Assembly: GCF_002836745.1 (NCBI RefSeq)
Contig: NZ_PJAR01000043.1
Location: 186,001-250,000, forward strand
Direction: 5' to 3'
Origin: Glaciecola sp. 33A
GTDB taxonomy: Bacteria > Pseudomonadota > Gammaproteobacteria > Enterobacterales > Alteromonadaceae
DNA length: 64,000 bases
The position numbers were made by a program, and so were the translations under genes. Numbering within the stretch: position 1 is the first letter of the stretch; each line of letters opens with the position of its first letter. This document shows, piece by piece, positions 38,192 through 47,299 of the stretch. The notes beneath the pieces were generated by a model that made no database searches, had not been told where the DNA came from, and saw only the letters and a list, made by a program, of their open reading frames with translations.

Positions 38192-38623
38192 TTAAAAAGG
38201 CTTTAAAATTGACAAGAGTACAATAGCAAGTAAGGCTAATACTGGAAGCTCATTGATGATCCTATAGAAAAGCGGGCTTTTCGTGTTTTTATCTGCTGCA
38301 AACATCTTAACTAAGTAATACAAGTAAACATGATATGCGTAAAAAAGCGCCACTACAGTTAGTTTTACGTGCAACCAAACCGATGCCTTGAACCACTCAA
38401 GGCCATATTGATACACGATCAATATTCCTAATATAAGTGTCAATAAGGCAAATGGGGTTACAAAAAACCAAAGACGACGTTCCATTATTTTGAATTGGTC
38501 TTTAGTTTCCTGATGCTTACTTGCTGCATGGTATACAAACAATCTAGGCAAATAGAAAATACCAGCCATCCAGGCAATCATAAAAAATACATGGAAAGCT
38601 TTTAACCACAAAATACTCATCAC
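38192..38623 (-). CDS. hemJ: Protoporphyrinogen oxidase HemJ
   Basis: Integral-membrane enzyme (formerly UPF0093) oxidising protoporphyrinogen IX late in heme synthesis. The 143-residue protein has four hydrophobic helices with the conserved LKAFHVFFMIAWMAGIFYLPRLFVYH (His11, Arg27 region) and WLHVKLTVV (conserved His and Lys). It is 15 bases downstream of the ClC gene; hemB is also in this window but not adjacent. Confidence 0.92.
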   Translation of the reverse strand: MMSILWLKAFHVFFMIAWMAGIFYLPRLFVYHAASKHQETKDQFKIMERRLWFFVTPFALLTLILGILIVYQYGLEWFKASVWLHVKLTVVALFYAYHVYLYYLVKMFAADKNTKSPLFYRIINELPVLALLAIVLLSILKPF

Positions 38624-38638
38624 TACTACCTTCTGCTC

Positions 38639-40345
38639 TTAATGTTGTTGTCTAAATAAATAACTGTGTAACATATTCCAAGTAATAATACCTATTAGCT
38701 TGGGTTTACCATGTTCAATTACATGCGCATTAAAATAAAGCTCCTCATAGATATAAACTGCTCCCTGTCGCTTTTTATGCAATGTTTCGTAAACCTCGGC
38801 CATAGTGGATTGGTCACTCAAGCCTTCCATCGAGTGAATAGCCAGTGGCAAAACACCCTCCTGCAAACTGACGTCCATTGATACTATTTGATACTCTCTG
38901 TCGATTTCAAATATATGTTCTTGTACCACTAGGTGACTAGGATTCACCTGTAAATATTTATACAAGGCTTGTTTGGGAGCATCAATAAAGTGTTTGAATT
39001 CTGTCTGCATAATAGCCATAACACCGGTTTCTTGCAACGCGTCACGAATCGAAGATGTTGTGTAAGGTAAGTTCTGAAATTCGAGTTGCTGAATAAAAAT
39101 TGAACGATTGTTACACAGTTGCTTGCTAGTCACATAGGCACTCACAATCACAATAATTGCGGGCAGTATGACGTGTGAACTTGCGGATAACTCCATAACG
39201 GCAGACAGCGCTGCCATTGGAGCGTGCAAAACCGCAGCTAGCATGCCAGCTAAGCCGAGCAAAGCAAACGTCGATGTCATTTCTGTTTCACCGCTTATAC
39301 TGTAAAGCGGCTGTAATAATATAACGCCAGCCAACATACCAATAACCATGACTGCACCAATAATTCCGCCAGGAACACCTAAACCAATGGCGAGCACTGC
39401 AAGAATGAATTTTAATGCAAATAGCAATAATAAAAAGTTGAATTGTGGGTTGTTAGCGAATAATGTTTCTATGGCAACGAATTCAGCACCCAATGCTTGT
39501 GGCATAAAGTAGCCAACGATACCCGTAATTGCTCCAGCTAGTAGCAAGCGAGTAATCATATTGACATGGCGAAACGCGCTGATTACTAGCATGAGTTGTT
39601 TGTTAAATAACGCCGCTAACAGACCCAACGCAATACCAAATAAGACGAGGTAGGGCAGTAAAACGTTGCTTATGACATGAAAAGTCAGAAATATCAGTTC
39701 ATTTTCATTACCAAACACAATGCGAGTTAACACCGAACCGCACCCAGCAGCGAGCATAATGGGAATAAAAACATGCACTCGGTATTGACGCAAAACGACT
39801 TCCATCACAAAAATAACGGCGGCGAAAGGCGTATTAAATACCGCCGAGACACCAGCTGCTATTCCACAACCCGTTAAAATTCGTAAACTATTGTAGGGTA
39901 GCCTAAACCATTGGCCTAGAAAGTGGCTGGCTGCTGCAGCCAAATGCACGGTAGGACCTTCTTTGCCAACCACAAAACCGCCCGCCAAGGAAAATATGCC
40001 GCCAAAAAACTGATTGATTGACGTGCGAAATGGAATGTGTCCGTAGTGTGTTTTGATGCGATGTATAACAAATGGGATCCCCATCCTATAATGCTTAAAA
40101 CCGGTAAACTTAGCAACGATAATGACGCAAATAATCGCCGAAATAGGCAGGAAAAGTAAATATTTACTCTCAACTCCAGCGTACTGCGCTACACCACCAA
40201 GAAGTAGTTTTTGTATGAATTCAAACGTTAATCTAAATATAATAATGACTGTTGCCGCACACACGCCGGCAGCTATGCCTAGCAAGCATAATTGAATCGA
40301 TGTCCTTGGATGCGAGACTTCTCGTCTCAGCGAGTGCAGAAACAT
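38639..40345 (-). CDS. ClC-family chloride transporter with C-terminal CBS pair
   Basis: A 568-residue ClC protein: membrane domain (about 15-410) followed by two CBS-like domains (about 430-565). The external gating glutamate is present (Glu129 in GKEGPTVH). The first anion-site loop reads RMGIP (87-91) in place of GSGIP, the third is GVPGGIIGAVM in place of a GxFxP type, and the internal proton glutamate of EcClC (Glu203) aligns with Val183 (FVMEVVLRQYR). This suggests altered coupling. It is probably co-transcribed with hemJ. Confidence 0.88.
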   Translation of the reverse strand: MFLHSLRREVSHPRTSIQLCLLGIAAGVCAATVIIIFRLTFEFIQKLLLGGVAQYAGVESKYLLFLPISAIICVIIVAKFTGFKHYRMGIPFVIHRIKTHYGHIPFRTSINQFFGGIFSLAGGFVVGKEGPTVHLAAAASHFLGQWFRLPYNSLRILTGCGIAAGVSAVFNTPFAAVIFVMEVVLRQYRVHVFIPIMLAAGCGSVLTRIVFGNENELIFLTFHVISNVLLPYLVLFGIALGLLAALFNKQLMLVISAFRHVNMITRLLLAGAITGIVGYFMPQALGAEFVAIETLFANNPQFNFLLLLFALKFILAVLAIGLGVPGGIIGAVMVIGMLAGVILLQPLYSISGETEMTSTFALLGLAGMLAAVLHAPMAALSAVMELSASSHVILPAIIVIVSAYVTSKQLCNNRSIFIQQLEFQNLPYTTSSIRDALQETGVMAIMQTEFKHFIDAPKQALYKYLQVNPSHLVVQEHIFEIDREYQIVSMDVSLQEGVLPLAIHSMEGLSDQSTMAEVYETLHKKRQGAVYIYEELYFNAHVIEHGKPKLIGIITWNMLHSYLFRQQH

Positions 40346-40483
40346 ATTGGGTTTGGGTTTATACTATTTAGAATTAAGACTATCATAGCGCTTTGAGCAC
40401 TCGCTTGCCATCTGTGATTCGGTTGTAGTTGCTCATATATTGGTTATTTATCAATAACAATGCCTTGGATCATGGAGAATTCA

Positions 40484-41194
40484 TTGAAATTAAACGAACT
40501 GCGCAGCCAACTTGGTTTCGTTAAATACTACTTAGCAATGGTTTTTGTGCTTGCTTGTCTATTTTATGCTGGGCATGAGTTTGCGGATAAAAAGAATTAT
40601 CTTTTGTCTGCCAAAATTGACGTCATGCAAAGTAGTATTGATAATTTAAGCTCTGAAAACCAAGCTCTTAATTCTGAGTTAAATGTAAAAAAAGTAGAGC
40701 TTGAAGTGGCCAGTATTGCTAATGAACAGGCACAATTGTCGTATAAAGAATTTATGCGTAAGGATGCTGAACTTCGCGAGCAAATAAGCTTTTATCAAAA
40801 AGTCATGGCGCCTGAATTAACGCAAGACGGTTTTGTGGTTGAAAGTGTTGAAATTGTATCCACGGTAAGCGCTAATAATTACGCTATATCGGTAATGATG
40901 TTGCAGCGAGAAAATATCAAGGCGATTATTAAAGGCACACTAAATTTAACGCTACAGGGAAGTCAAAATACAGTTCCGATTAACTATGATTTGAAAGAAC
41001 TACTGGATGATAAAACCGAAAAAATGGCTTTTTCATTTAAATATTTTCAAGTTCTGGAGTTGAGAGTTACGTTACCTGAAGATTTTATTCCTGAACAAAT
41101 TCAAATCAAAACAGATATCTACAAGTACAAAAGAAAACGTGGTTCGTATGCTAGCACGATCGAGTGGGACGAAGCGTTTAGTGAATCTGATTGA
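40484..41194 (+). CDS. Membrane-anchored coiled-coil protein (DUF6776-like)
   Basis: About 236 residues: one N-terminal membrane helix (VKYYLAMVFVLACLFYAG), a coiled coil (about 40-100) and a C-terminal beta-rich periplasmic domain. The layout and position before erpA fit the DUF6776 group; function unknown. The TTG at 40484 is preferred because GGAG lies 6 bases upstream. In-frame ATGs at 40460 and 40472 have no good site but remain possible. A bactofilin gene often found between this gene and erpA in relatives is absent. Confidence 0.75.
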   Translation: MKLNELRSQLGFVKYYLAMVFVLACLFYAGHEFADKKNYLLSAKIDVMQSSIDNLSSENQALNSELNVKKVELEVASIANEQAQLSYKEFMRKDAELREQISFYQKVMAPELTQDGFVVESVEIVSTVSANNYAISVMMLQRENIKAIIKGTLNLTLQGSQNTVPINYDLKELLDDKTEKMAFSFKYFQVLELRVTLPEDFIPEQIQIKTDIYKYKRKRGSYASTIEWDEAFSESD

Positions 41195-41275
41195 ATACTT
41201 GATTAAATTACTCAGGTATTAGATAATCTAGCTAGTTTATTTATGAGCCACATACGTTTTTACCAGGGGAATATT

Positions 41276-41620
41276 ATGTCCGAAGAAATGACATTGCCAA
41301 TTGAGTTTTCTGAAGCTGCGGCAAAAAAAGTGAAAACGTTAATTGTTGAAGAAGAAAATCCTGAACTGAAACTCCGCGTGTATGTAACCGGTGGCGGTTG
41401 TTCAGGTTTTCAGTATGGTTTTACGTTTGACGAAAAAATAAACGAAGGTGATATGACCATCGAAAAAGAAACTGTGACCTTGGTTATTGATCCAATGAGT
41501 CTGCAATATCTTGTTGGCGGTATCGTCGATTACACTGAAGGTTTGGAAGGTTCAAGATTTTTCGTGAACAATCCAAATGCATCAACCACATGTGGTTGCG
41601 GCGCAAGCTTTAGTATGTAG
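41276..41620 (+). CDS. erpA: Iron-sulfur cluster insertion protein ErpA
   Basis: A-type carrier delivering Fe-S clusters to apo-proteins, including those of isoprenoid synthesis. The ATG at 41276 follows AGGGGA by 5 bases and gives 114 residues, the same length as E. coli ErpA. The three cluster-binding cysteines are present ([10 protein letters not shown], and CGCG in TTCGCGASF). An upstream in-frame ATG at 41243 is rejected for lack of a ribosome site. Confidence 0.96.
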   Translation: MSEEMTLPIEFSEAAAKKVKTLIVEEENPELKLRVYVTGGGCSGFQYGFTFDEKINEGDMTIEKETVTLVIDPMSLQYLVGGIVDYTEGLEGSRFFVNNPNASTTCGCGASFSM

Positions 41621-41636
41621 TTGAATAGCAAAGTTA

Positions 41637-41699
41637 AACAAGCCTGAACTCAACTGGAAACAAATAAACTTGTTAACCTTTAAAGATTCAGCTTGTTTT
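41637..41699 (+). other. Long inverted repeat downstream of erpA
   Basis: AACAAGCCTGAA (41637-41648) is nearly complementary to TTCAGCTTGTTT (41687-41698), with one unpaired base and a loop of about 38 bases. A short T run follows, so it may terminate erpA transcription; the large loop makes this uncertain. Confidence 0.35.
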
Positions 41700-41822
41700 G
41701 CCCGCTTGATTGGTTGTCCTTGCGTATAGCGTTCGGCTATTCTGCAGTATCCAACTTGTTTTCTTTATCAATCAATCAGCCAGTCAGAATAAACAAGCAC
41801 AAGAAACAGACCTCCATACCTT

Positions 41823-42920
41823 TTAGTAATGAGGAAAATGGACTTCCGCTCTAATCGCTACCCCAAATGATGTTCTGAAATTTTCTTCTCGCAACCAAAT
41901 TACATATGGCTCGACCTCTAAATATAGCCAACTTCGCAATACATTTCTTTTGTACCTCATACTTACAAGCACTTGTTCTTCGCGATATGACGGTTTATTT
42001 GAACCATCAACCATGGCGCTAAATAAATAACTGGTTTTACCATCCTTTAAGAATAAATATTGGATCTCATGCCGCCAGAAAAGATCTTCTGTTTTATCGC
42101 GGTAGCGAAATGTATTGTCGAGTTCAATCGCTGTATTTTTCGATAATGTATGGATTAAAGATATTCTAGTTTCGACGCCCAATTGGTCTTCAGTGTAGTA
42201 ATTTGCCTCGGCAGAAAAGTTAATTCTGTTACGTTCATTTACGTCAAATTTGTCACTGTATCTTGCTCGAGTATAAATTTGAGAACCACGGCCTAGGCCA
42301 ATCCGATAGGCAATTTTCGAGTCCGGTTTATTTTTAAATTGGAGGGCTACTGTAGCCTGGTCATCACTACCTAATTGTTGACTACGAGCTGCTTTAACGG
42401 CCTGTTGATTTGCATCTTCTTCATCATCTGAGAGTAATAATTCTAACCTGTCTTGCAACGCTGGGAGTTTTACGCGGATTTTAAAACGAAAGTCAAATTG
42501 GCTTAAATCGCCGCTACGAGGCTCCCATCCAAAACGTAACTTACCGGATGCTTGAGCTCGCTTAGATATTATTGGGTAGTCAGTCACAAACCATCTATTG
42601 ACTTCTATTATTGAGTTTTCAACGCCATAATTGAAGTGACAATACCAATCGTCGAGCCAAGGTTGACCACCGCAATAATTGAACTCTGAGGTCTCCAACT
42701 CAAGTTCTTCTGCGGCAACGTTGTCGGTATTTGTTGTTGAACTTGGTGTTTCAACCTTCGGTTGTTCTTGTATAAACGTTTTTGTGAAAAGTATTTCTGT
42801 TTTTTTTGCTTCGATAGCAAACGAAAAATTAGCATTGAGCAGGCTTAAAATCAGTAGGCACAAAAAAGACCTTACCCTGCGGTAACGCTCATTTTTGAGT
42901 GCTATTGAAGAATCAATCAC
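41823..42920 (-). CDS. Predicted outer-membrane beta-barrel protein, function unknown
   Basis: I do not recognise this 365-residue protein. A basic start and hydrophobic segment (about 17-36, ending FSFA) look like a signal peptide. The region to about 100 is low-complexity and acidic. From about 120 to the end there are alternating short polar/aromatic strands (for example INFSAEANYY, LYLEVEPYVIW), and the chain ends FGVAIRAEVHFPHY with a terminal aromatic residue, as outer-membrane barrels often do. It is a single gene convergent with erpA. No known substrate or partner. Confidence 0.65.
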   Translation of the reverse strand: MIDSSIALKNERYRRVRSFLCLLILSLLNANFSFAIEAKKTEILFTKTFIQEQPKVETPSSTTNTDNVAAEELELETSEFNYCGGQPWLDDWYCHFNYGVENSIIEVNRWFVTDYPIISKRAQASGKLRFGWEPRSGDLSQFDFRFKIRVKLPALQDRLELLLSDDEEDANQQAVKAARSQQLGSDDQATVALQFKNKPDSKIAYRIGLGRGSQIYTRARYSDKFDVNERNRINFSAEANYYTEDQLGVETRISLIHTLSKNTAIELDNTFRYRDKTEDLFWRHEIQYLFLKDGKTSYLFSAMVDGSNKPSYREEQVLVSMRYKRNVLRSWLYLEVEPYVIWLREENFRTSFGVAIRAEVHFPHY

Positions 42921-43143
42921 GTCATTTAACCACGCATAAAATAGTAAACAAATGTGTGCAAATTCTTGCTATAAAACGTGAGTATAAAAACAAGTTAATG
43001 AAAGCCCGTGATATTTGTTAAAAGCAACGTATAATGCATTTAAGAATTCCGTTTTGCATCTTAGTTCTAAATGCTCATGTTGATGCATCTTTGATTTATA
43101 GAAGGTAGCAAAACAATAAAATTTTAACAATGGAGATTTACTA

Positions 43144-43401
43144 ATGGGTCCTAGTGTTTGGAGTATTATTGTCATACTGCTAATAGTTGTTTTACTATTT
43201 GGTACAAAAAAATTACGCAATGTCGGTGGTGATTTAGGCTCAGCGCTCAAAGGTTTTAAGAAAGCGTTGAGTGATGACGATACCGATACCGATAAAAAAG
43301 AGGCTGATAAGTCAGATGCAGATTTTGAATCCGTTGAACACAAAAGCGATAGCGACAAAACGGTAAAACCAACCGAAACTAAGACCACTACGAAAGAGTA
43401 G
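43144..43401 (+). CDS. tatA: Twin-arginine translocase subunit TatA
   Basis: Small pore-forming Tat subunit of 85 residues: N-terminal membrane helix ([16 protein letters not shown]), the [23 protein letters not shown] hinge and amphipathic helix, and a charged Asp/Lys-rich tail. It is the first gene of tatABC, with GGAGA upstream. Confidence 0.95.
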   Translation: MGPSVWSIIVILLIVVLLFGTKKLRNVGGDLGSALKGFKKALSDDDTDTDKKEADKSDADFESVEHKSDSDKTVKPTETKTTTKE

Positions 43402-43404
43402 AGC

Positions 43405-43722
43405 ATGTTCGATATTAGTTTTTGGGAACTTTTCATCATTGGCATAGTAGCTTTGCTTATACTCGGTCCTGAGCGTTTGCCGGGCGCAATTCGCTCAACT
43501 GTGAAAACAATGCGTAATATGAAAAACATGGCTTCAGGTTTCAAAACTGAGATTGAAGAGCAATTACGTGTTCATGAACTGCACGAAAACCTTAAAAAAG
43601 CAGAGACAATGGGACTTGATAAAGTCAGTCCTGAAGTTGCCCAGAGTGTGGAAGAGTTGAAGCAAGCTGCATTATCCGTTCAAGAACCCTACAAGAAAAA
43701 GCAAGATGACGAGCCAAAGTAG
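43405..43722 (+). CDS. tatB: Sec-independent translocase subunit TatB
   Basis: Tat substrate-receptor subunit of 105 residues with [30 protein letters not shown], the TatB membrane helix with conserved Glu and the Gly-Pro hinge, followed by a long amphipathic helix. It lies 3 bases after tatA and its 3' end overlaps tatC by 17 bases. Confidence 0.95.
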   Translation: MFDISFWELFIIGIVALLILGPERLPGAIRSTVKTMRNMKNMASGFKTEIEEQLRVHELHENLKKAETMGLDKVSPEVAQSVEELKQAALSVQEPYKKKQDDEPK

Positions 43723-44515
43723 TCTTATAAGTCACCTCGTTGAGTTGCGAACTCGCGTACTAAAAGCACTTTCGTCGGTGTTAATTATTTTTATGCTCTT
43801 AGCCTATTGGGCTCAGGATTTGTACGGTATTTTAGCTGCTCCACTGGTTGCCACTATTCCTGAGGGGGCATCAATGATTGCAACGAGTGTCGCGTCGCCA
43901 TTCTTTGCACCGTTTAAATTAACCATGGTGCTGTCCTTTTTTATTGCTATTCCTTATGTTTTGTATCAAATATGGGGCTTTATAGCACCAGGCTTGTATC
44001 GAAATGAAAAAAAGCTAGTCGCGCCTTTATTATTGTCCAGTACCTTATTGTTTTACAGTGGAATTGCCTTTGCTTATTTCGTTGTGTTTCCACTCGCGTT
44101 TAGTTTTTTCAGCGCGGTAGCGCCCGATGATGTGCTCATTAGCCCTGATATCTCTGAATATCTTAGCTTTGTATTAAAAATATTTTTCGCATTTGGCGTT
44201 GCTTTTGAAATCCCAGTTGCGATTATTTTGATGTGTTGGACCGGAATGACAACGCCAGAACAATTACGCAAAAAGCGGTCTCACGTCATTGTTGCCGCAT
44301 TTGTGGTTGGCATGTTGTTAACCCCACCAGATGTTATTTCGCAAGTATTGTTGGCGATCCCAATGTGGTTTTTGTTTGAGGTGGGAGTCGTTGTCGGCAG
44401 TTGGTACACCAAAGATGCAAATCAACAAGACGACATTAATGCTGACGATACTGAATACGATGGCTCTACTGGCAGACAGAAACACGATAATCAAGAAAAT
44501 GAGACTAAATCCTAA
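43706..44515 (+). CDS. tatC: Sec-independent translocase subunit TatC
   Basis: Six-helix membrane protein that recognises the twin-arginine signal. The 269-residue protein shows [14 protein letters not shown] at the N-terminus and [32 protein letters not shown], with the glutamate in [12 protein letters not shown]. The start lies inside tatB. The C-terminal tail is polar and variable. Confidence 0.96.
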   Translation: MTSQSSLISHLVELRTRVLKALSSVLIIFMLLAYWAQDLYGILAAPLVATIPEGASMIATSVASPFFAPFKLTMVLSFFIAIPYVLYQIWGFIAPGLYRNEKKLVAPLLLSSTLLFYSGIAFAYFVVFPLAFSFFSAVAPDDVLISPDISEYLSFVLKIFFAFGVAFEIPVAIILMCWTGMTTPEQLRKKRSHVIVAAFVVGMLLTPPDVISQVLLAIPMWFLFEVGVVVGSWYTKDANQQDDINADDTEYDGSTGRQKHDNQENETKS

Positions 44516-44594
44516 TGATGATTTCCTTTATTAGTGCATTTTACCTGTCTAAATGTGACTGTAGGCAAAGCGTTAGAGTGAAGAGAGTGAAGTA

Positions 44595-45392
44595 ATGCAT
44601 TGGTTTGACATTGGCGTCAATTTACTCGATCGACGCTTTTGTGCAGCCGACGTCATTGCAAGGGCTGCTGAGCAGTCAGTCGATCAGCTTTGCGTCATCA
44701 GTTCAAACCTCGAAGAAACGCTAGCTGCTCAAGCATTTGTGCAAAATCACAATGATCGTGTCGGCTTTCAACAATTGGTTTATACGGCAGGCGTTCATCC
44801 TCATCATGCAGATGGCTTTTCTGCTGACATCGTTATTCAATTAAATCAACTTGCGTCCGATAATAACATGGTTGCAATTGGTGAATGTGGATTGGATTTC
44901 AATCGAAACTTTTCAACACAAGAAAATCAGTTGAGTGCCTTTGAAGCTCAGTTGGTGTGTGCTGCCCAGTGCAACAAAACGATTTATTTGCATGAACGTG
45001 ATGCTTTTGAGCAGCAAATTCGTTTATTGAAAGAATATTTACCCAGTATCCCAAACGCAATTGTGCACTGTTTTACAGGGTCGACTAGGCAAATGGAGGC
45101 CTACTTGGAGCTTGGTTGCTATATTGGTATCACAGGCTGGGTTTGTGATGACAATAGAGGCATTGATTTGCAGGAAGCAATAAAATATTTGCCACTCGAC
45201 AGGTTGTTGCTTGAAACAGATGCTCCTTATTTGTTCCCAAAAAATGTGAAACCAAGAGCAAAAAATAATGAACCTTGTTTTTTACCGCATGTCGCTAATA
45301 AAGTTGCTGATTTAAAAGGTATAGATGTCGAGCTACTTTCAGAGGTATCGCTTGAAAATACATATAAAGCATTTGGTCTAGCTGTTATTTGA
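44595..45392 (+). CDS. tatD: TatD family metal-dependent hydrolase
   Basis: TIM-barrel nuclease/hydrolase of 265 residues: FDIGVNLLDRRF, GVHPHHAD, IGECGLDFNR, LHERDAFE, VHCFTGS and LLLETDAPYLFP give all the metal ligands. TatD is a 3'-5' DNA exonuclease in E. coli and is not needed for Tat export despite the shared operon. It overlaps the next gene by one base. Confidence 0.95.
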   Translation: MHWFDIGVNLLDRRFCAADVIARAAEQSVDQLCVISSNLEETLAAQAFVQNHNDRVGFQQLVYTAGVHPHHADGFSADIVIQLNQLASDNNMVAIGECGLDFNRNFSTQENQLSAFEAQLVCAAQCNKTIYLHERDAFEQQIRLLKEYLPSIPNAIVHCFTGSTRQMEAYLELGCYIGITGWVCDDNRGIDLQEAIKYLPLDRLLLETDAPYLFPKNVKPRAKNNEPCFLPHVANKVADLKGIDVELLSEVSLENTYKAFGLAVI

Positions 45393-47299
45393 TGAGCAAC
45401 GCAGAGCGAGGGCTATCCTACAATTCCTATTGGCTTGCTGTTTTAGTCGCCGGATTTACTGCGCTCATGCTTTATATGGTTACTTCCTTAGGGCGGGATA
45501 TCGAAAAGCACGCTTTGGAACAACCAATCTATCATTTTGCAGATCTGTTAAATGAACAAACAATTAATACTATCGATCAGATTGAAAGTGCCGTCTGGGT
45601 TAAAAATAACAATCAGAACTTTGGATTAACGGATGCTTCACAATGGCTGAAGGTTGACCTTCCAAATACACAAAACAGCCAAGTTTTGGAAGTTGACTAT
45701 GCAATGATAGATAGTATTCAGTTATGGTTTCGGCGCAAAAATGACAACAGCGACTATCATCCCAACAGTGACAGCGATTACCGTATTGTTGAGTATTTCA
45801 ATTTAGGCGATGGCCTCAAGTTCTCAGAGCGCCCCATTATTCATGATAAGTTTTTAATCCCACTACCAGATGCACCTGAGGGTATTCAATTGCTGCTAAG
45901 GTTGCAATCTGATGGTCCGGTGAAAGCACCTCTGAAGCTTTGGTATAAGCAAGACTATATTGTTTACACCGCATCACATCGTCTCTTTATGGGATTATTC
46001 TTTGGCTATATGTTGGCCATGGGGATTATTGCTCTGTTTTTGTTTGTAACAACCCGCAATGTCTCGTTTATTTATTACGCTGCTTATGTTTTCTCCTTCG
46101 GCTTACTGATCGGTGCCATTCATGGCCTTGGTTACCGCTTTATTTGGCCACAAAGTCCTTGGTTTGAAGAACGAGCCGCCGCGATTTTTGCTTTTACGAT
46201 GATGAGCTTTGTCCTTTTATTTTCATCACAAATTTTAGAGCTGAAAACGCAAAGCCCAAAATATTACTTGGTATTTAAGGTTTTTTTCATCATCTATGCC
46301 TTAGGTACTGTTTGCTCGCTTTTTGTTGCATATGCAATCATGATTAAGCTACTACTGCTGTTGCTGCTGTTTTCTATTCCTGTGATATTGCTTGTTAGCT
46401 TAACTTTAGCGGTGAAAGGCAGTGATATTGCCAAATTTTTCAGTGCAGCGTGGGTTGTCCTGCTTTTTTCTGGACTCACCGCGTCGGCTGATAATTTTCA
46501 TTGGATCAATTTACCTATCGATTCCAGTTATTTATTGATGGTCGGTGCAATCACTGAAACACTGCTGTTGGCGCTTGCTGTCGCAACTAGCTACAGTGTG
46601 CAGCGCCGCGAAGTAAAAAAAGCCCACCGTGAAGCTACAGAGAACGAATTACATGCAATGCGGGCACAAGATGACGTGCTTGCATTACAAAAACAGGCGC
46701 AAATTAGTCTTGAAGAACAAGTTATGTCGCGTACCCAAGAATTTGAAGGGGCCTTAGCGGGCTTGTCCAAAGTACATGATGAGTTACAAGGGATGAGTGA
46801 AACCGATACGCTGACAGGGTTAACTAACAGGCGTTTTTTTGAAAAACATATTGTTGCTGAAGCCGCCAGAAGCAGACGAGAAAAGCAACCACTTGCGGTC
46901 GCCTTACTCGATATCGATAATTTCAAAAATGTCAACGACAGTTACGGTCATCAATGCGGAGATGATTGCCTGATAGCCTTCGCAAATGCGCTCAAGAAAA
47001 TCATAAAGCGGCCCGGTGATTCGCTGTCGCGCTACGGTGGAGAAGAATTCGTTATTTTACTTCCTGACACCACCATTGATGGTGCAAACAAGGTACTTGA
47101 AAAATTCAGGCTAGCAGTGCACAGTTTAGTCGTCGAAACCCAAGGACAGCGCATTAAGTTTACGGTTAGTGCTGGGGTAACATCGAGTGTTATTGTTGCA
47201 GATAATGAGTGGGACAAAATGTTGGCATTTGCTGACAAACTCTTGTACCAAGCCAAGGAAGCGGGTCGAAATTGTATTAAGTCGGGTAGCTTGCAGTGA
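45392..47299 (+). CDS. Diguanylate cyclase with 7TMR-DISM sensor (first of tandem pair)
   Basis: A 635-residue membrane protein. TM1 is near 13-30, then a periplasmic 7TMR-DISM extracellular type 2 domain (about 45-190), a seven-helix 7TMR-DISM unit (about 200-400), a coiled coil (about 405-470) and a GGDEF domain. The active site is GGEEF (549-553) and the product-inhibition I-site RxxD is present (Arg540-Asp543). It should make cyclic-di-GMP in response to an outside signal. The ATG at 45392 overlaps the tatD stop. The signal is unknown. Confidence 0.93.
   Translation: MSNAERGLSYNSYWLAVLVAGFTALMLYMVTSLGRDIEKHALEQPIYHFADLLNEQTINTIDQIESAVWVKNNNQNFGLTDASQWLKVDLPNTQNSQVLEVDYAMIDSIQLWFRRKNDNSDYHPNSDSDYRIVEYFNLGDGLKFSERPIIHDKFLIPLPDAPEGIQLLLRLQSDGPVKAPLKLWYKQDYIVYTASHRLFMGLFFGYMLAMGIIALFLFVTTRNVSFIYYAAYVFSFGLLIGAIHGLGYRFIWPQSPWFEERAAAIFAFTMMSFVLLFSSQILELKTQSPKYYLVFKVFFIIYALGTVCSLFVAYAIMIKLLLLLLLFSIPVILLVSLTLAVKGSDIAKFFSAAWVVLLFSGLTASADNFHWINLPIDSSYLLMVGAITETLLLALAVATSYSVQRREVKKAHREATENELHAMRAQDDVLALQKQAQISLEEQVMSRTQEFEGALAGLSKVHDELQGMSETDTLTGLTNRRFFEKHIVAEAARSRREKQPLAVALLDIDNFKNVNDSYGHQCGDDCLIAFANALKKIIKRPGDSLSRYGGEEFVILLPDTTIDGANKVLEKFRLAVHSLVVETQGQRIKFTVSAGVTSSVIVADNEWDKMLAFADKLLYQAKEAGRNCIKSGSLQ

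Noticed and set aside
42969-43544. 191-codon minus-strand frame over tatA and tatB
   Set aside because: It lies opposite well-recognised tatA and tatB, has no family features, and its codon pattern is explained by the antisense of those genes.
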